Positions 10,601 to 21,805 of a stretch of DNA of 64,000 bases are shown piece after piece. The number at the start of each line of letters is the position of its first letter. The first letter of the stretch is position 1. The position numbers and the translations under genes are program-made. This DNA comes from Talinum fruticosum. Its lineage: Eukaryota > Streptophyta > Magnoliopsida > Caryophyllales > Talinaceae. Where the stretch lies: NCBI GenBank assembly GCA_021018815.1, contig JAITYX010000075.1:620001-684000 (forward strand), in the 5' to 3' direction. Below the pieces are notes generated by a model, which made no database searches, had not been told where the DNA came from, and worked only from the letters and a program-made list of their open reading frames with translations.

Positions 10601-12585
10601 GGCTGACCGCATTGTCGCCTTTTTCCAATCTTGCCTATCCTAATTATCTTGCCCTTGCTATCATCTCCAAATGTGACTTTGCCTCCCTTGTACTCTTCTA
10701 ACTCAAAAAAGGTCTTGAATTTCCTGACATGTGACGTGGGCATCCACTATCTAGGTACCAATGCCCTTTTGTTCTTTTCGAGTCACCTGCAAGTTAGAAA
10801 CAAACTAACCTTTCTCACTTCCTCTAACGAATCCAATAACTCCCTTTACTTTGGTCCTTTTCTAGGGAAGAAGACTCTTGGGAGCCCAGATTTGAATGAC
10901 TTTGGGTTTAGTCCGATTCCGAGTCTTTCTTTTAGAGAACCGAGTCTCGTGTCTCTTTCTTTTGAAAATATTTTCTTTTATAAACCGGTGGGGAAGGTTT
11001 TCTCCTGTAAGTCTGGTCTAGGCTTAGTCCTCTTTTCATTCTTATGAATAGGACTATGCTCAGCCTTCCTGAACTTCACGGTTCGGAGTCATTTTTGAAA
11101 AGCTCCGAGTAGGAATTGGATTCCTCCTTGTTAAAGCCAAGTCCTTTTCCGAAGGAGACACATTGAGACCCTAAGAGCATGTCAAGGTTTTTCCGACCTT
11201 GAGTAAACTTCAAACAATTTCTTGAGACTCATTAATCTTTTGCTTTAAATACTCATTTTATCTTCCGAGTGACTCGGACTCGGTCTCATTAGATTGAGCA
11301 CTAGTCTTGAGTTCTCTTAGAGTAAGTCTCAATTTTTCTAATTCATTTTTCAAAGAAATGCTCTCGAAGTGCTAGACTCAAATTGTTCTTTAAATTGAGA
11401 AGAGTCGAATTGGACTTCTCTTCCAAAGTATAAATATATTTAGTTAGATCAACTTTGGAAAACTTTAGGAAATATTCAATTACCTCTTGAAGATTCGTTT
11501 CCTTAGTGTCTCGAGTGATTTGAGTCCGACTTAGATTCAGCTTCCGAGTCCGACAGTGCCATCGGACACTTTGAGTCGTCTAAGTCTTCATCTTCTTCAG
11601 ATGAATCTTCATCACTCCATGTGGCCATCATAGCCTTCTTCTTCTTTCTATCCCTTTTTCTTCTTGGACAGTCTTTGAATATATGATCCTTGCTGCCACA
11701 TTCAAAACAGACTGAGTTCTTAGTTAAAGATAACTTGAAAGGGAAGATTGTTTACCTTTTCTATCCTTCTTATTTTTCTTGTGGAACTCTTCTCTTGGCG
11801 GTTTGTCCCATCTCTTGTGCTTCATTATTCTTTTGAAGCCTCCGGCGATAAGTGCCATGGGATCTTCCTCTCGAGTCCGATGAACTCGGATTTGCTTCTC
11901 TCGCTTTCGATGCCTTCGACGCAATATTCTTTTTGGTGCTCGAGCTCGCATCCTCCTCTTCCGGATGGATCTCATGGGTGAGTAGCTTCCCAATGAGTTC
12001 GTCTCGCTTTAATAGAGAGAGGTTTTAAGCTTCATCGATGGTTGTCACCTTCGGGCCCTATCTTCTCTTGGGTAGACTTTTGAGTATCTTTCTGCACATT
12101 TCCTCATGGGAAATCTTTCAACCCAGAGATTTGAGATTGTTAGTAATCTCGGTGAAGTGGATGAACATCTCGAGTGATGTTTTCTTTTGGCTTCATCTTG
12201 AACATCTCATACTTGTGAAGATATTGGCTTATCTTTGCTTGTCCGACTTGGCTTATGCCTTCATGTGTGTTGACAAGAGTGTCCTACACTTCTTTGGCCG
12301 TGTCACAAGCTAACACTCTATTGTACTCTTCCGAGCTGATGGCACACATAAGAATGTTCATCGCCTTGAAGTTCTTTCTAAACTTCTCTGCCTCTTCAGT
12401 GGTGTACTCAAGCATTGCTTGAGGCACGAGTCTTTCCTTCTTGTATGATGTTCCATACATCTTCATCGTGATCCAAGTAGAAAGCATTCCATCGGCTTCT
12501 TCCAGGGAACGAAGTTTGATCCTTTAAACTTTGGTGGTCCGTTGGAAGATCTTCCTTCATCGAACTCTCCATTGTTCCGAGCCAT
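7643..12585 (-). pseudogene. E1 gag-pol polyprotein, broken
   Basis: The start is the ATG at 12585 (MARNNGEFDEG, 46 bp inside the primer site) and the end is a TGA at 7643-7645 after '...TKPLSEDQFCF'. Domains in order are: gag with a UBN2-type block (about 12050-12500); an intact CX2CX4HX4C zinc knuckle CFECGSKDHIFKDC (about 11668-11711); protease with the active DSGC (about 10741-10752); integrase HHCC finger (about 10290-10410) and catalytic core (about 9880-10250); RT with YVDD at 8576-8587; RNase H ending in the pol C-terminus. Many frameshifts separate these blocks. The product would be the copia polyprotein that packages and copies element RNA and integrates the DNA; this copy cannot make it whole. 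Confidence 0.9.
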
Positions 12586-12630
12586 TTGATCTTTAGACCT
12601 TTGGATGGTTAGATCCTTTATGAAAGGTTA

Positions 12631-12642
12631 GGCTCGATACCA
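12631..12642 (-). promoter_or_regulatory. E1 primer binding site
   Basis: The element strand reads TGGTATCGAGCC, two bases inside the 5' LTR. This resembles the plant initiator-Met tRNA site TGGTATCAGAGC but lacks one A after TATC, the same change seen in E7 and E8. Minus-strand DNA synthesis would start here. Confidence 0.8.
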
Positions 12643-12644
12643 AT

Positions 12645-13581
12645 CGAAGGTTTGCTCTTAAAGAGAGTTAGTCACCTTAGAGAGGGGTGAATGGGTGATG
12701 AGGAAATTTGAACACTAAATGGAAGATTAAAGTTCAAATCGAAATTACGTGGAAACCCTCCTGGGCGTAAAACCACGGCCAGTGCTAATCCGAGCACCAA
12801 GTCAAATCCACTATTTTGAATCTATTAAATACGAGTAGAAAGACTTAACCGAATTGCTCCCTTAAACAATTCCTTACAAGATTTTCCTAGACTCGAAGTT
12901 CCCTTATCTAATCTAGTACTTCCTAGTTGAGGTAACCGTTATAGCTAGGGGCAATTGAGCTGAGTTAGCCCTTAAAGCTCGGTCAAGGGACCTCACTCGA
13001 AAGTGAGAAAGAAGTTTTGTAATCGATTACAAGACCTTATAACTTAGAAAGATGTTAAGTATAGAGTTGGAGTTGTAAGTAGAAGATTGAGTATGAATAC
13101 AAAGACTTTTCCGAGTCTAATATTCATTATACTCAAATTCCATGTAAGTCGATCCGGAAAAGATCAAGTTAGATAAAGATCATCGAGTAAGAATACTTGA
13201 TCTAGACAAATATAGTATGAACAGAACATGCTGACTTAGAAGGATGAATTAATGCGAAATTCACTTGAACTTGGAATACAAAGTCGGACCCGAGTTAAAA
13301 CGTGTTAGAGCGAGTGTTTGAACATGCGATAAATTCGAGTGTTTTCCGAGTGACTCGGAACTTCGGATGTGAAAAGATGAACAATAGTATGCTTTCTAAG
13401 TCGATCGAAACGGATGAAAACTTATACGGTAGTTTCGTAACACTCAATAAAGTTTCGTATCACTCGGAAAAGTTTCTATATCACTTAGAATGACTTGTAA
13501 TCAAAACATACAAGAGATGAAGGTTGTACCTGATTCCTTGATGGCACTCATAAGGTTATACATGCAAAGTCCGAGTCTTCA
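12645..13581 (-). repeat. E1 5' LTR, also 3' LTR of E2; internally deleted
   Basis: This LTR begins CGAAGGTTTGCTC (C for the usual T) and ends GAGTCTTCA next to a polypurine complement. At 937 bp it is about 0.6 kb shorter than the 3' LTR. The gap falls after 'GAATACAAAGACTTTT' (near 13110), which is joined directly to CCGAGTCTAATATTCATT. The lost piece (equivalent to about 3830-4375) includes the TATA box and upstream elements, so this LTR should be promoterless. A near-perfect palindrome TTCCGAGT-G-ACTCGGAA remains at 13344-13360. Confidence 0.88.
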
Positions 13582-15142
13582 ATCTCCCCTTTTTGATGAA
13601 AGGCATTCTTTACTCGAGATAGAAACTTTGTTAGAGTATTAATATCCAAACGTATAAAATATTTAGAGTGAATCGGACTTAGATTTTGTCGAGCAAATAA
13701 GTTTATATTGCTTCAAAGCTAAGAACCGAAATATCGCATAGAAATGACGTGAATCGAAATTAGAGTACTACTTATATCGAGCACAAGAAAAAATGTAACC
13801 GAGTTGATAGATCGGAGCAAGATAATATGTAGCTGAGTACTCGGAAGAATAACTTGAAACTCAAAGAACACTTCATTAATATTCACATAGACAGATATAT
13901 ACACAAAAGAGGTGAGAGAAAATCTCCCCTAAACAAGACAACACAAATTTTTCAACTATTCTCCCCTTGCCTTTCAGTCAAAACAACAAAATAGGGAAGA
14001 AAGTATCAAGAAGATACAAATTTGGATGTATGCAAAAGAAAAATAAAAGAAAATATAGAAAAACAAAAAATTTCTAAGAAGGTGGGGAGGGAGCGGTCCG
14101 ACCCAAGGTGGAAGAACGAGCGCTTTCCCTCTCTCGTAAGAGTGTCCGGATGTTGAAGAACGAGGCGGCGGCAGCACTGGGATGTCCGAGATGGGCTCAG
14201 CTCGGAATGGTCGACCCAAAACCAGGTCGTCCGGAGGTTCATCCTCGCTGGAATTCGACCGAGGGCGGTGCTTGCTTAGGCTGGACCGCTACTAACCGAC
14301 CTTTGTCGGCAAGGTCTTCCGACCCACTCGGACTCCTATCTAAGCCGATTAGTTTTAGGTTGAGGACTGGAGCACCTTAGCCCTCTACTTCTTCTCGTTC
14401 CTTCGCTTCTTCCTTCTCTTCTTCTTCCTTCTCCCCTTCCTCCTTCTCCTCGGATGGAGTTGCCTCGACCGCGAGCACCTCTTTTGCTTCTTCCTCTCGC
14501 TTCTTCTTCTTCTACAGATGGGGATTTGGCCGGGCTCGAGGACTCCTCGGATGTGTCCGAGTCAACCGGGTCTCGAGCAACCTTGGAGCGCCATTCTTGG
14601 AGGAGCTCTATCATCTCCTTCCGCTCCATGACAAGTTCTTTCATCTCAAGAAGCACGTCTTGCTGCTCTCCGATCCGGGATTGAGCAGTCTTTTGATTGA
14701 TGGTCATAGACTCGGAGGACAATCTTGAATGACCGGAGGGTGTCTTTGAGTTCGGTGGGCACCGAGGAGATCTTGTCCATTACGGTAGTGGACAAGGCGG
14801 AAGAGAGGATTTGAGACACACCCGAGGTGGAGGCACCACCAGGTGGAGGAGGTAGAGAGAGACGAGGTTGAGTCCGAGTCCGAGGCCGAGAAGGTGGCCT
14901 AAGTTCTTATCTATGGACCCGGACACCCGGTGGGGTCTCTTAGTATCCATACCCAAGAAGTTCTTTCTTGCCAACAACAATGGGAGCCTCGAAACTGCGT
15001 TAGAATCCGAGGGGATAGGAATTTTGAATTGCTTGAAGATAAAAGTGAAAAGAGCTTCGAAAGGAAGTGGGGTGGATTTCTTTGATCGATTCCGAGCTGG
15101 CATAGAGGCCAACAGCTCGATTATAGCTTGAATGAAGTTGCC
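13582..15142 (-). mobile_element. E2: truncated second internal region in tandem with E1
   Basis: Directly after the shared LTR comes a polypurine complement (ATCTCCCCTTTTT) and a sequence closely matching 4844-6400 of E1. It then stops at about 15142, where plus-strand gag of E3 begins without any LTR boundary. The arrangement LTR-internal-LTR-internal suggests unequal recombination between elements. Only the noncoding tail and the C-terminal two thirds of the env-like gene remain. Confidence 0.85.
14074..15142 (-). pseudogene. E2 env-like gene, C-terminal part
   Basis: The minus-strand reading retains 'LPFEALFTFIFKQFKIPIPS' (about 15010-15075), a Leu/Pro-rich linker, a clear coiled coil 'LEMKELVMERKEMIELLQEW' (about 14585-14650), an acidic SDTSEESSS stretch and an Arg/Gly/Glu-rich run. 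One frame ends at 14074 after '...PSPPS'. Another frame, which keeps a conserved 'DEPPDDLVLGRPFRAEPISD' block shared with E3, runs through 14074 into a Phe/Ile-rich hydrophobic stretch ending near 13974. The 5' third is missing at the inverted junction with E3. Confidence 0.68.
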
Positions 15143-18100
15143 TTCTCGTATGATGTTCATCCGCTTTACTGAGATGACCAACAATCTCAAATCTCTGGTT
15201 AAAAAGATTTCCCACGAGGAAATATGATGAAGGATACTCGAAGCCTACCCAAGAGAAGATGGGGTCCCAAGGTGACAGCTATTGAAGAGGCTTAGAATTT
15301 GTCTCTACTAAAGCTAGACGAACTCATTGGGAAGCGGATCCTCAAGAGGTAATCGAATACTTTCTTAAGTTCTCCAAAGTTGATTTAGCTAAGTACATTT
15401 TCACTTTGGAAGAGAAGTCTAATTCGACTCTTCTCACTTTAAAGAACAACTTGAGTCAATCACTTCGAGAGTATTTCTCTAAAAATGAATCGGAAAAATT
15501 AAGACTTATTCTCGAGAGAACTCAAGACTAGTGCTTCATCTAATGAGACCGATTTTGAGTTACTCGAAGAGAAAATGAGCAACTAAAGCAAAAGCTCAAC
15601 GAGTCTCAAGATCTGGTTTTAAAGTTTACTCAAGGTCGAAAAACCTTAATATGCTCTTAGGATCTCAATGTGTCTCCTTCGGAAAAGAAGGTCTTGGTTT
15701 TAACAAAGAGGAGGAATCCAATTCCTACTCAAAGCTTTTCAAAAGGATTCCGTAATCGTACAGTTCGGGAAGGCTGAGCACGGTGCCATTCAAAAAATGA
15801 AAGGAGGACCGAGCCTGCACTCAGCTTACAGGAGAAAACATCTCCACCGGTTTATAAGAGAAAAACTTTTCAAAAGAAAGAGACACAGACTCGGTTCTCT
15901 AAAGGGAAGACTCGGAACCATACCAAACCCAAAGTCATTCAAATCTGGGTTCGAGAAGATCTTCTTCCTCGAAAAGGACCACAATAAAGGGTGTTACTCG
16001 GGTTCGTTAGAGGAAGTGAGAAGGGTTAGTTTGTTTCTGACTTGTAGGTGACTCGTAAAAGAACAAAAGGGCATTAGTACCTAGACAGTGGATGCTCACG
16101 CCACATGTCGGAGACACAAGACTCTTTTATGAGTTAGAAGAATATAAGGGAGGAAAAGTCATGTTTGGGGATGATAGCAAAGGCAAGATAATTGGGATTG
16201 GCAAGATTAGAAAAGGAAGCAATCTGATCGGCCAAGTATACCTTGTCAAAGGGTTAAAGTACAAGCGGCTTAGCATCTCTCAACTGTGTTATAAAGGTCA
16301 AGAGGTAAGATTCACTCGGACCAACTGTTATATTTCTAATGATGCTACCCAGGAGATCAAGTTCTCGGGTAAGAGATCGGGTAACACTTATATTATTCCT
16401 CTTTCGACCCTAGTTAGAATTTATCTTGTTTAAAAGCATCACTTCTTGATGACTCATGGACATGGCATCGTAGATTAGGTCATGTTAGCATGCATACTAT
16501 TAAGAAACCGGCATCTCATGGTTTAGTCAGAGGATTGCCTATTTGTGCTTTTAAGAAAGATAAAATTTGTGAAGCATGCACAAAAGGGAAACAAGACAGT
16601 TTCCACATCCAAGGTGCTTGAAATGCTACATTTGGACTTATGTGGTGAAATCCTCGTTAAGAGTCTTGGAGGTAAATCATATGTACTTGTTATTGTTGAT
16701 GATTACTAATGATTTACCTGGGTGTGTTTTCTTGAGCACAAAAATGAAGCATTCAAAGAGTTCAACAAGCTCTACAGGAAAATCCAAGTTGAGTCTCAAA
16801 CTCGGATCCAGAGAATTTAAACTCGAACATGGAAGGGAGTTCGACTACTCGAATTTATAGAATTTTATGACAAGAATGGCATCTCCCACAACTTCTCAGC
16901 ACCAAGAACTCCTCAAAAAATGGAGTGGTGGAGAGAAAGAACAGAACTCTTGAAGAAATAGCTAGGACAATGATGATTAAACACAATCTACGCTACTATT
17001 TCTAGGTTGAGGCGATAAACACAACGAAACTACACCTTGAACAGATGCCTCATCGGACCCATCTTGAAGAAAACACCATACGAGCTCTACAAAGGGAAGA
17101 AACACAATATCTCATACTTCAAACCCTTTGGATGTAAGTGTTTTGTTCACAACAATGGTAAGGATCACCTCGACCAAGTTTGATGCTCGATCGGATGAAG
17201 GTATTTTTCTGGGTTATTCATCAAAGTAAGGCATATCGCATTTTCAATAAGAGAACTAACAAAGTGCAAGAAAGCATCCACGTTGTGTTTGGTGAAATTG
17301 AACAGGAAAAGCCAAGTGAATCATCATTCTCGGACACTGAAGCTTAGTAGAGATGATGACCTTGATAAAACCGAGCCTATCGAGAATCAAACCCAACCAG
17401 CTCGTAATGAAGTGACTCAAAACAATATGACTCAAAATGAGACAACTCAAGAACCCGCTCGGAATGCTCGAAGGACAAACCGATGAACAGGCTCACTCGT
17501 AACAAACTTCGAAGATCAACCTATTCAGCCTACGGATCCGGTGAACCGGAGAACAGTAGAGTATTCAAGTATGCTTCTAGTCATCCACTAGAAAACATAT
17601 TATCCGATATCAACAAGTGGAGTAAGAACTCGTTCCTCTCTTCAGAATCTATGTGCACTCACCTGCATTCATTTCATTAACTAAACCTAAAAATGCACTA
17701 GAGGCCCAAAATGAACCTGAATGGGTAGAGGCCATGCAAGAGAAACTCAATCAATTCGAAAGAAACCAAGTCTCGGACTCCGACCAAATGACCTTCCGAC
17801 CACCTAGTCATAGGTACCAAATGGGTTTTCAAGAACAAACTGGATGAAGGTGTGTTGGTAGTTAGAAACAAGGCTAGACTTGTGGCTCAAGGTTACAATC
17901 AGGAAGAAGGGATTGATGGCATTAGAATCCTGTTGGCATTTGCATCTAGCATGAATATCAAGTTATATCAAATGGATGTTAAGTGCGCATTTCTTAATGG
18001 TTTTATTGAAGAGGAAGTCTATGTTGAGCAGCCCCTGGATTTGAAAACTCGGATTTTCCAAATCATGTTTTCAAACTACAAAAAGCTCTTTATAGTCTTA

Positions 18101-19168
18101 AATAAGCTCCCAGAGCTTGGTATGAAAGACTGAGCAATTTCTTGGTTCAAAATGATTTTAGAAGAGGTGAGATTGACAAGACTCTCTTTATAAAAACCAA
18201 GGGGAAAGACTTCCTTATCGCTCGATATATGTTGATGACATAATTTTTGGAGCTACTAATGAAATTCCGTGTCGAGATTTTTCTGAGTTAATGAGACATG
18301 AATTTCAAATGAGTATGATGGGAGAACTCAATTCTTCCTTGGTCTACAAATCAAGCAAGACAAAGATGGAATCTATGTCCATCAATCAAAGTACACCAAG
18401 GAGCTGCTGAAAAAGTATAAACTTCAAGATGCGAAGCATGCAAAGAACACCAATGAGCAAGTAGCATAAAACCGGACTCGGACGAAAAAGGTAAAGCAAT
18501 AGATCGAAGCTCTATCAAGGTATGATTTGATCATTGCTATATCTTACTTCCAGTAGGCTAGATATAATGTTTAGTGTCTGTCTATGCGCAAGATTCCAAG
18601 TTAATCCAAAAGAATCACATCTCACTACGGTGAAGAGAATATTCGGATATCTTGCAGGGACTCGTAATTTAGGTCTATGGTACTCCAAAGACTCGAACCG
18701 ACTCTCACCGGATACTCATATGCTGATTAGGCTGGGTACAAAGTTAATAGACAGAGCACCTTAGGAGCTTGCCAATTTTTGGGTCAATCCTTAATATCTT
18801 GGCACTCAAAGAAGCAAAACTCAGTAGCTCTATCAACTCGCCGAGGCTGAGTATATTACAACTGGAGCATGTTGTGCTCGGATTTTATGGATAAAGAAAC
18901 ACTTGAGAGATCTTGGACTTTCTTTCAAATCAGTTCCAATCAAGTTTGATAATCGAGTGCAATCAGCATCACCAAAAATCCAGTTCAAGCACTCAAAGAC
19001 GAAACACATTGAGGTCGGTATCATTTCTTAAGAGACCATTCTGAGAAAGGTGATATTGAACTCGAATTCATTCCTACCAATCTTCAATTAGATGATATCT
19101 TTACTAAGCCGCTTAGTGAGGATCGGCTTTGCTTCATTAGGAATGAGCTTGGTATGTTAAATGCATAA
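15143..19168 (+). pseudogene. E3 gag-pol, 5'-truncated and broken
   Basis: It begins inside the UBN2 region of gag (MFIRF at about 15155) and ends at a TAA at 19166-19168 after '...LSEDRLCFIRNELGMLNA'. Near 15330 the reading jumps from 'LIGK' straight to the QEVIEYF region, so the Cys/His zinc knuckle has been deleted. Protease LDSGCSRHM lies at about 16080-16110, the integrase finger at about 16460-16590, the integrase core at about 16640-17010, RT from about 17800 with YVDD at 18228-18239, and RNase H at about 18530-19100. Frameshifts and stops occur in every domain. The element could not encode a working polyprotein. Confidence 0.88.
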
Positions 19169-19445
19169 TTATGTGTTTTCTATGTGAAAATCTCATTGCA
19201 TGATTATGTGATATGTGCTTACGATTCTTTAATAACCATTAGTTCAGTTGATCCAGGTGATACCGAGCCGATTGTTATTATCTATTTCCGCTTCGAGTCA
19301 CTCGGAATCTTAGCTGAATTAGACTCGGACTATGAGAAAATGGACATCAAACTTCGAAATCATCTCTAGACAAGTGGATAATTTCGAATTTAGTTTCAAA
19401 ATCTTTCTTTTTCTCTCTCTCTCTCTCGCGCCGTGATCGGACAAC

Positions 19446-19571
19446 TAGCCGTTGGGAGACAACCGCTGGAATTCTAACCGTTGAAGAAGACAACAGCCAC
19501 ACCGGTCCGAGGTGACCGCCGAAAGAGCCGAGTCGAACGGATATCGAAGGACGATTATTTTCTTATAAATA
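19446..19571 (+). promoter_or_regulatory. Putative internal promoter of E3 env-like gene
   Basis: TAGCCGTTGGG (19446-19456) is an exact reverse-strand match to the MSA/MYB3R consensus. A near match TAACCGTTGAA follows at 19475-19485, and a TATA box TATAAATA at 19564-19571. The next in-frame start, ATGCCGAAAAGAGG, is at 19825, about 260 bp downstream, behind a CT-rich leader. This region lies outside the LTRs, after the pol stop at 19168, and resembles the corresponding positions of E1 and E8. Confidence 0.58.
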
Positions 19572-19824
19572 GTGCCTATTCTCCTTCATTTTGTTACTTT
19601 ACTCTTTGCTTACTCTCTCTCTCGAAATCAAATCTTCGTGAACAAGCTCTCTGTAATTAAAGCGACACCTGGTGATCTTAAGCTTCGTGAAGAACATCTC
19701 AAGTAAGCTCTGTTGCTCTCAAACTCTTTCTTCTTCTACCCTTTTATTTTTCTCTTTCACTCTCTTCGAGCTCTTTTCTCCTCATCTCTTTAAAGCTTAT
19801 CTACTCTCTCTTTTCTCCATCAAA

Positions 19825-21434
19825 ATGCCGAAAAGAGGTTCTCACCCTGATTTTCTTGGCTCGCCACCAAGAAACCCCGCACAAAAAGTCGGAAGGCACC
19901 TCAAATTCGAAACCTCTTGTCACCCAAAGACTTTGCGCTGGATGATAAATTCTTCCCAACTAGAAAATTTTCGTGGTTGCCTCACATACAATCGACCAGG
20001 GTCTACAACTTTCTTTGTTTTAGCGAGTTCATCTATCCCGAACTCGTCTCGACTTTTACACTCACCTTTCCAGCTCCGAGGGTATTCTAACCTCCGAATT
20101 CGAACGTTACTCGCTTGAATCAATACTTCCCTCCTCCATCGTCCTGTTCAAAGTATCTTTACTCTTCTTGAACAAGCAACCCAATACCTTTCAATGAGGT
20201 CACCGACGACTTCTTTGAAAAGTACGCCAAAGAGTTACCTAAGTCATGCAAAAACTTTTCCGTGACCCAACTAAAGTCGAAGCTCGTCTTCTACGTTTCT
20301 TGCCGATGAGAACCTTCTTCCGAAAACATTCCAGTAAGGAGAACCCCAAATCCAAGCATCTTAAAGCTCTTTTTGATATCCTAGAGGGCTAAGAAGTAGA
20401 CCTCTTTCCTATTATCATTGAGCAAATGGCCGATGTGCCACTCAAACTCGAATAGGAAGAACACCCCTCTTCCTTTTGGTGCTCTTCTCACTCTCATATT
20501 CAAACAGTTCAAAGTTCCTCTTCCCCGAGATCCAAATGATGTTTCGAGGCTCGCTGTTATAGTCGGCAAGAAGGAACATCTTGGGTACGGATACCGAGAA
20601 ACCCAACCTCGGTGTCCGGGTTCATAGCTCGAAATGAGGCCATCTTCTCCGCCTCGGACTCACAAAGAAACCCCTCTTCCTCTACCTCCTCCACCTGGTG
20701 GTGCTTCCTCCTCAGGTGTTTCTCGGACTCTTTCTTCTATTTTGTGCACCCATTCATGGACAAAATCTCCTCGGTGTCCTTGGAACCCAAGGACACTCTT
20801 CGATCATTCAAGACTATCTTCCAGTCTATGACCACCAACTAGAAAACCGCCCAATCTCAAATTCGAGAGCAGCAGGAAGTGCTCCTTGAGATGAAGGCTC
20901 AGGTTAAGGAGCAAAGGGAGCTTCTCGAGCTCCTTCAGGAGAGAAGATCCAAGGCAGCTCGGGATCAAGGTGACTCGGACACTTCGAGAAATCCTCAAGC
21001 CCTCGCCAAGTCCTCCTCGGATAAAGGAGAGGAAGAAGAAGAAGGAGAAGAAGCAGAGGAGCATGCGGCTGAGGCAGCTCCTTCCGAGCAAGGGGAGTAA
21101 GATAAAGAAGGACAAGGAGCAAGCAATCGAGGGTTCGGGTGCTTCGAAGTGCAACCAGAAATGATTAGCTCGGACAAGCAATCTGAGTGGGTCGAAGACC
21201 CCGGTGACCATGGTCGACCAGCAGTAGGTCAGCCCGAGCACCCCTCCAGCTTGCCGAGTTCCAAGCGGACGAGCCTCCGGACGACCTAGTTCCGGCTCGG
21301 CCACTCGGAACCGAGCCGATGTCGAGATTCCTCGTGCTTCCTCCGTCGTGCCCAAGCACATCGTCAAGATCTTATCGCGCCGACGCACCACTCGTCCTTC
21401 CTCCTCAACCCGCATCGCTTCATCCCCTCCTTAG
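19825..21434 (+). pseudogene. E3 env-like third gene (PF20167-like, coiled coil)
   Basis: The start is the ATG at 19825 (MPKRGSHPDFLGS). Frames then alternate through short blocks: 'LCFSEFIYPEL' (about 20020), 'LPFGALLTLIFKQFKVPLP' (about 20470-20525), a coiled coil 'LEMKAQVKEQRELLELLQER' (about 20885-20950), an acidic and Lys/Glu-rich segment (about 20965-21100) and 'DEPPDDLV' (about 21270). One frame ends at a TAG at 21432-21434. The frame that contains the DEPPDDLV block stays open to about 21609 through a hydrophobic run. Length and order match E1, E2 and E8. It is a pseudogene because of multiple frameshifts. The function is unknown: the fold assignment rests on resemblance, and the hydrophobic tail recalls the env-like proteins proposed for Sireviruses. 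Confidence 0.68.
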
Positions 21435-21805
21435 TTTCTTAATTTTACTTATTTACAGTATTTCATTTTTTCTCTTTTGTCCGGACATCAATATGTACTT
21501 TCTTGGTGTATTCTTCCCATTTTTTTGTTTTTGCTTGAAAGGCAAGGGGAGAATAGATATAAAAATTTTGTTGTCTTGTTTACTGGGAGTCTCTCTCACC
21601 CTCTCGTAAATATTTTCCTTGACTTTAATGAAGTAATGCATTTCATTAATAATTGTTGCTTCAATTATTACTGTGTCTATTTAGATTTATTTCTTTTCTT
21701 GATCCGATAGCTATGAAATCTCAAGTTATTTTCTCGAGCAAGTTTACAAAATCGATTTATATCACTAACAAAGTTTTCGTCTAAGTATATGGAATGTCTT
21801 TCATC

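Larger units (their letters stand above)
3312..13581 (-). mobile_element. E1: Sirevirus-like copia element, LTR to LTR, degenerate
   Basis: A minus-strand element of about 10.3 kb. From left to right it holds the 3' LTR (3312-4843), polypurine tract, env-like gene, a promoter-like spacer, gag-pol, the primer site (12631-12642) and the 5' LTR (12645-13581). The right LTR is followed directly by another polypurine tract and a second internal region (E2), so this LTR is shared and no target duplication can be read. The 5 bp left of the element are CGTTA. The two LTRs differ mainly by a deletion of about 0.55 kb in the right one. Frameshifts throughout indicate an inactive copy. Confidence 0.9.

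Noticed and set aside
3312..13581. Endogenous pararetrovirus or animal-type retrovirus
   Set aside because: The protease-integrase-RT-RNase H order, primer site type, polypurine tract and LTR structure are those of Ty1/copia Sireviruses; no movement or coat protein domain was seen.
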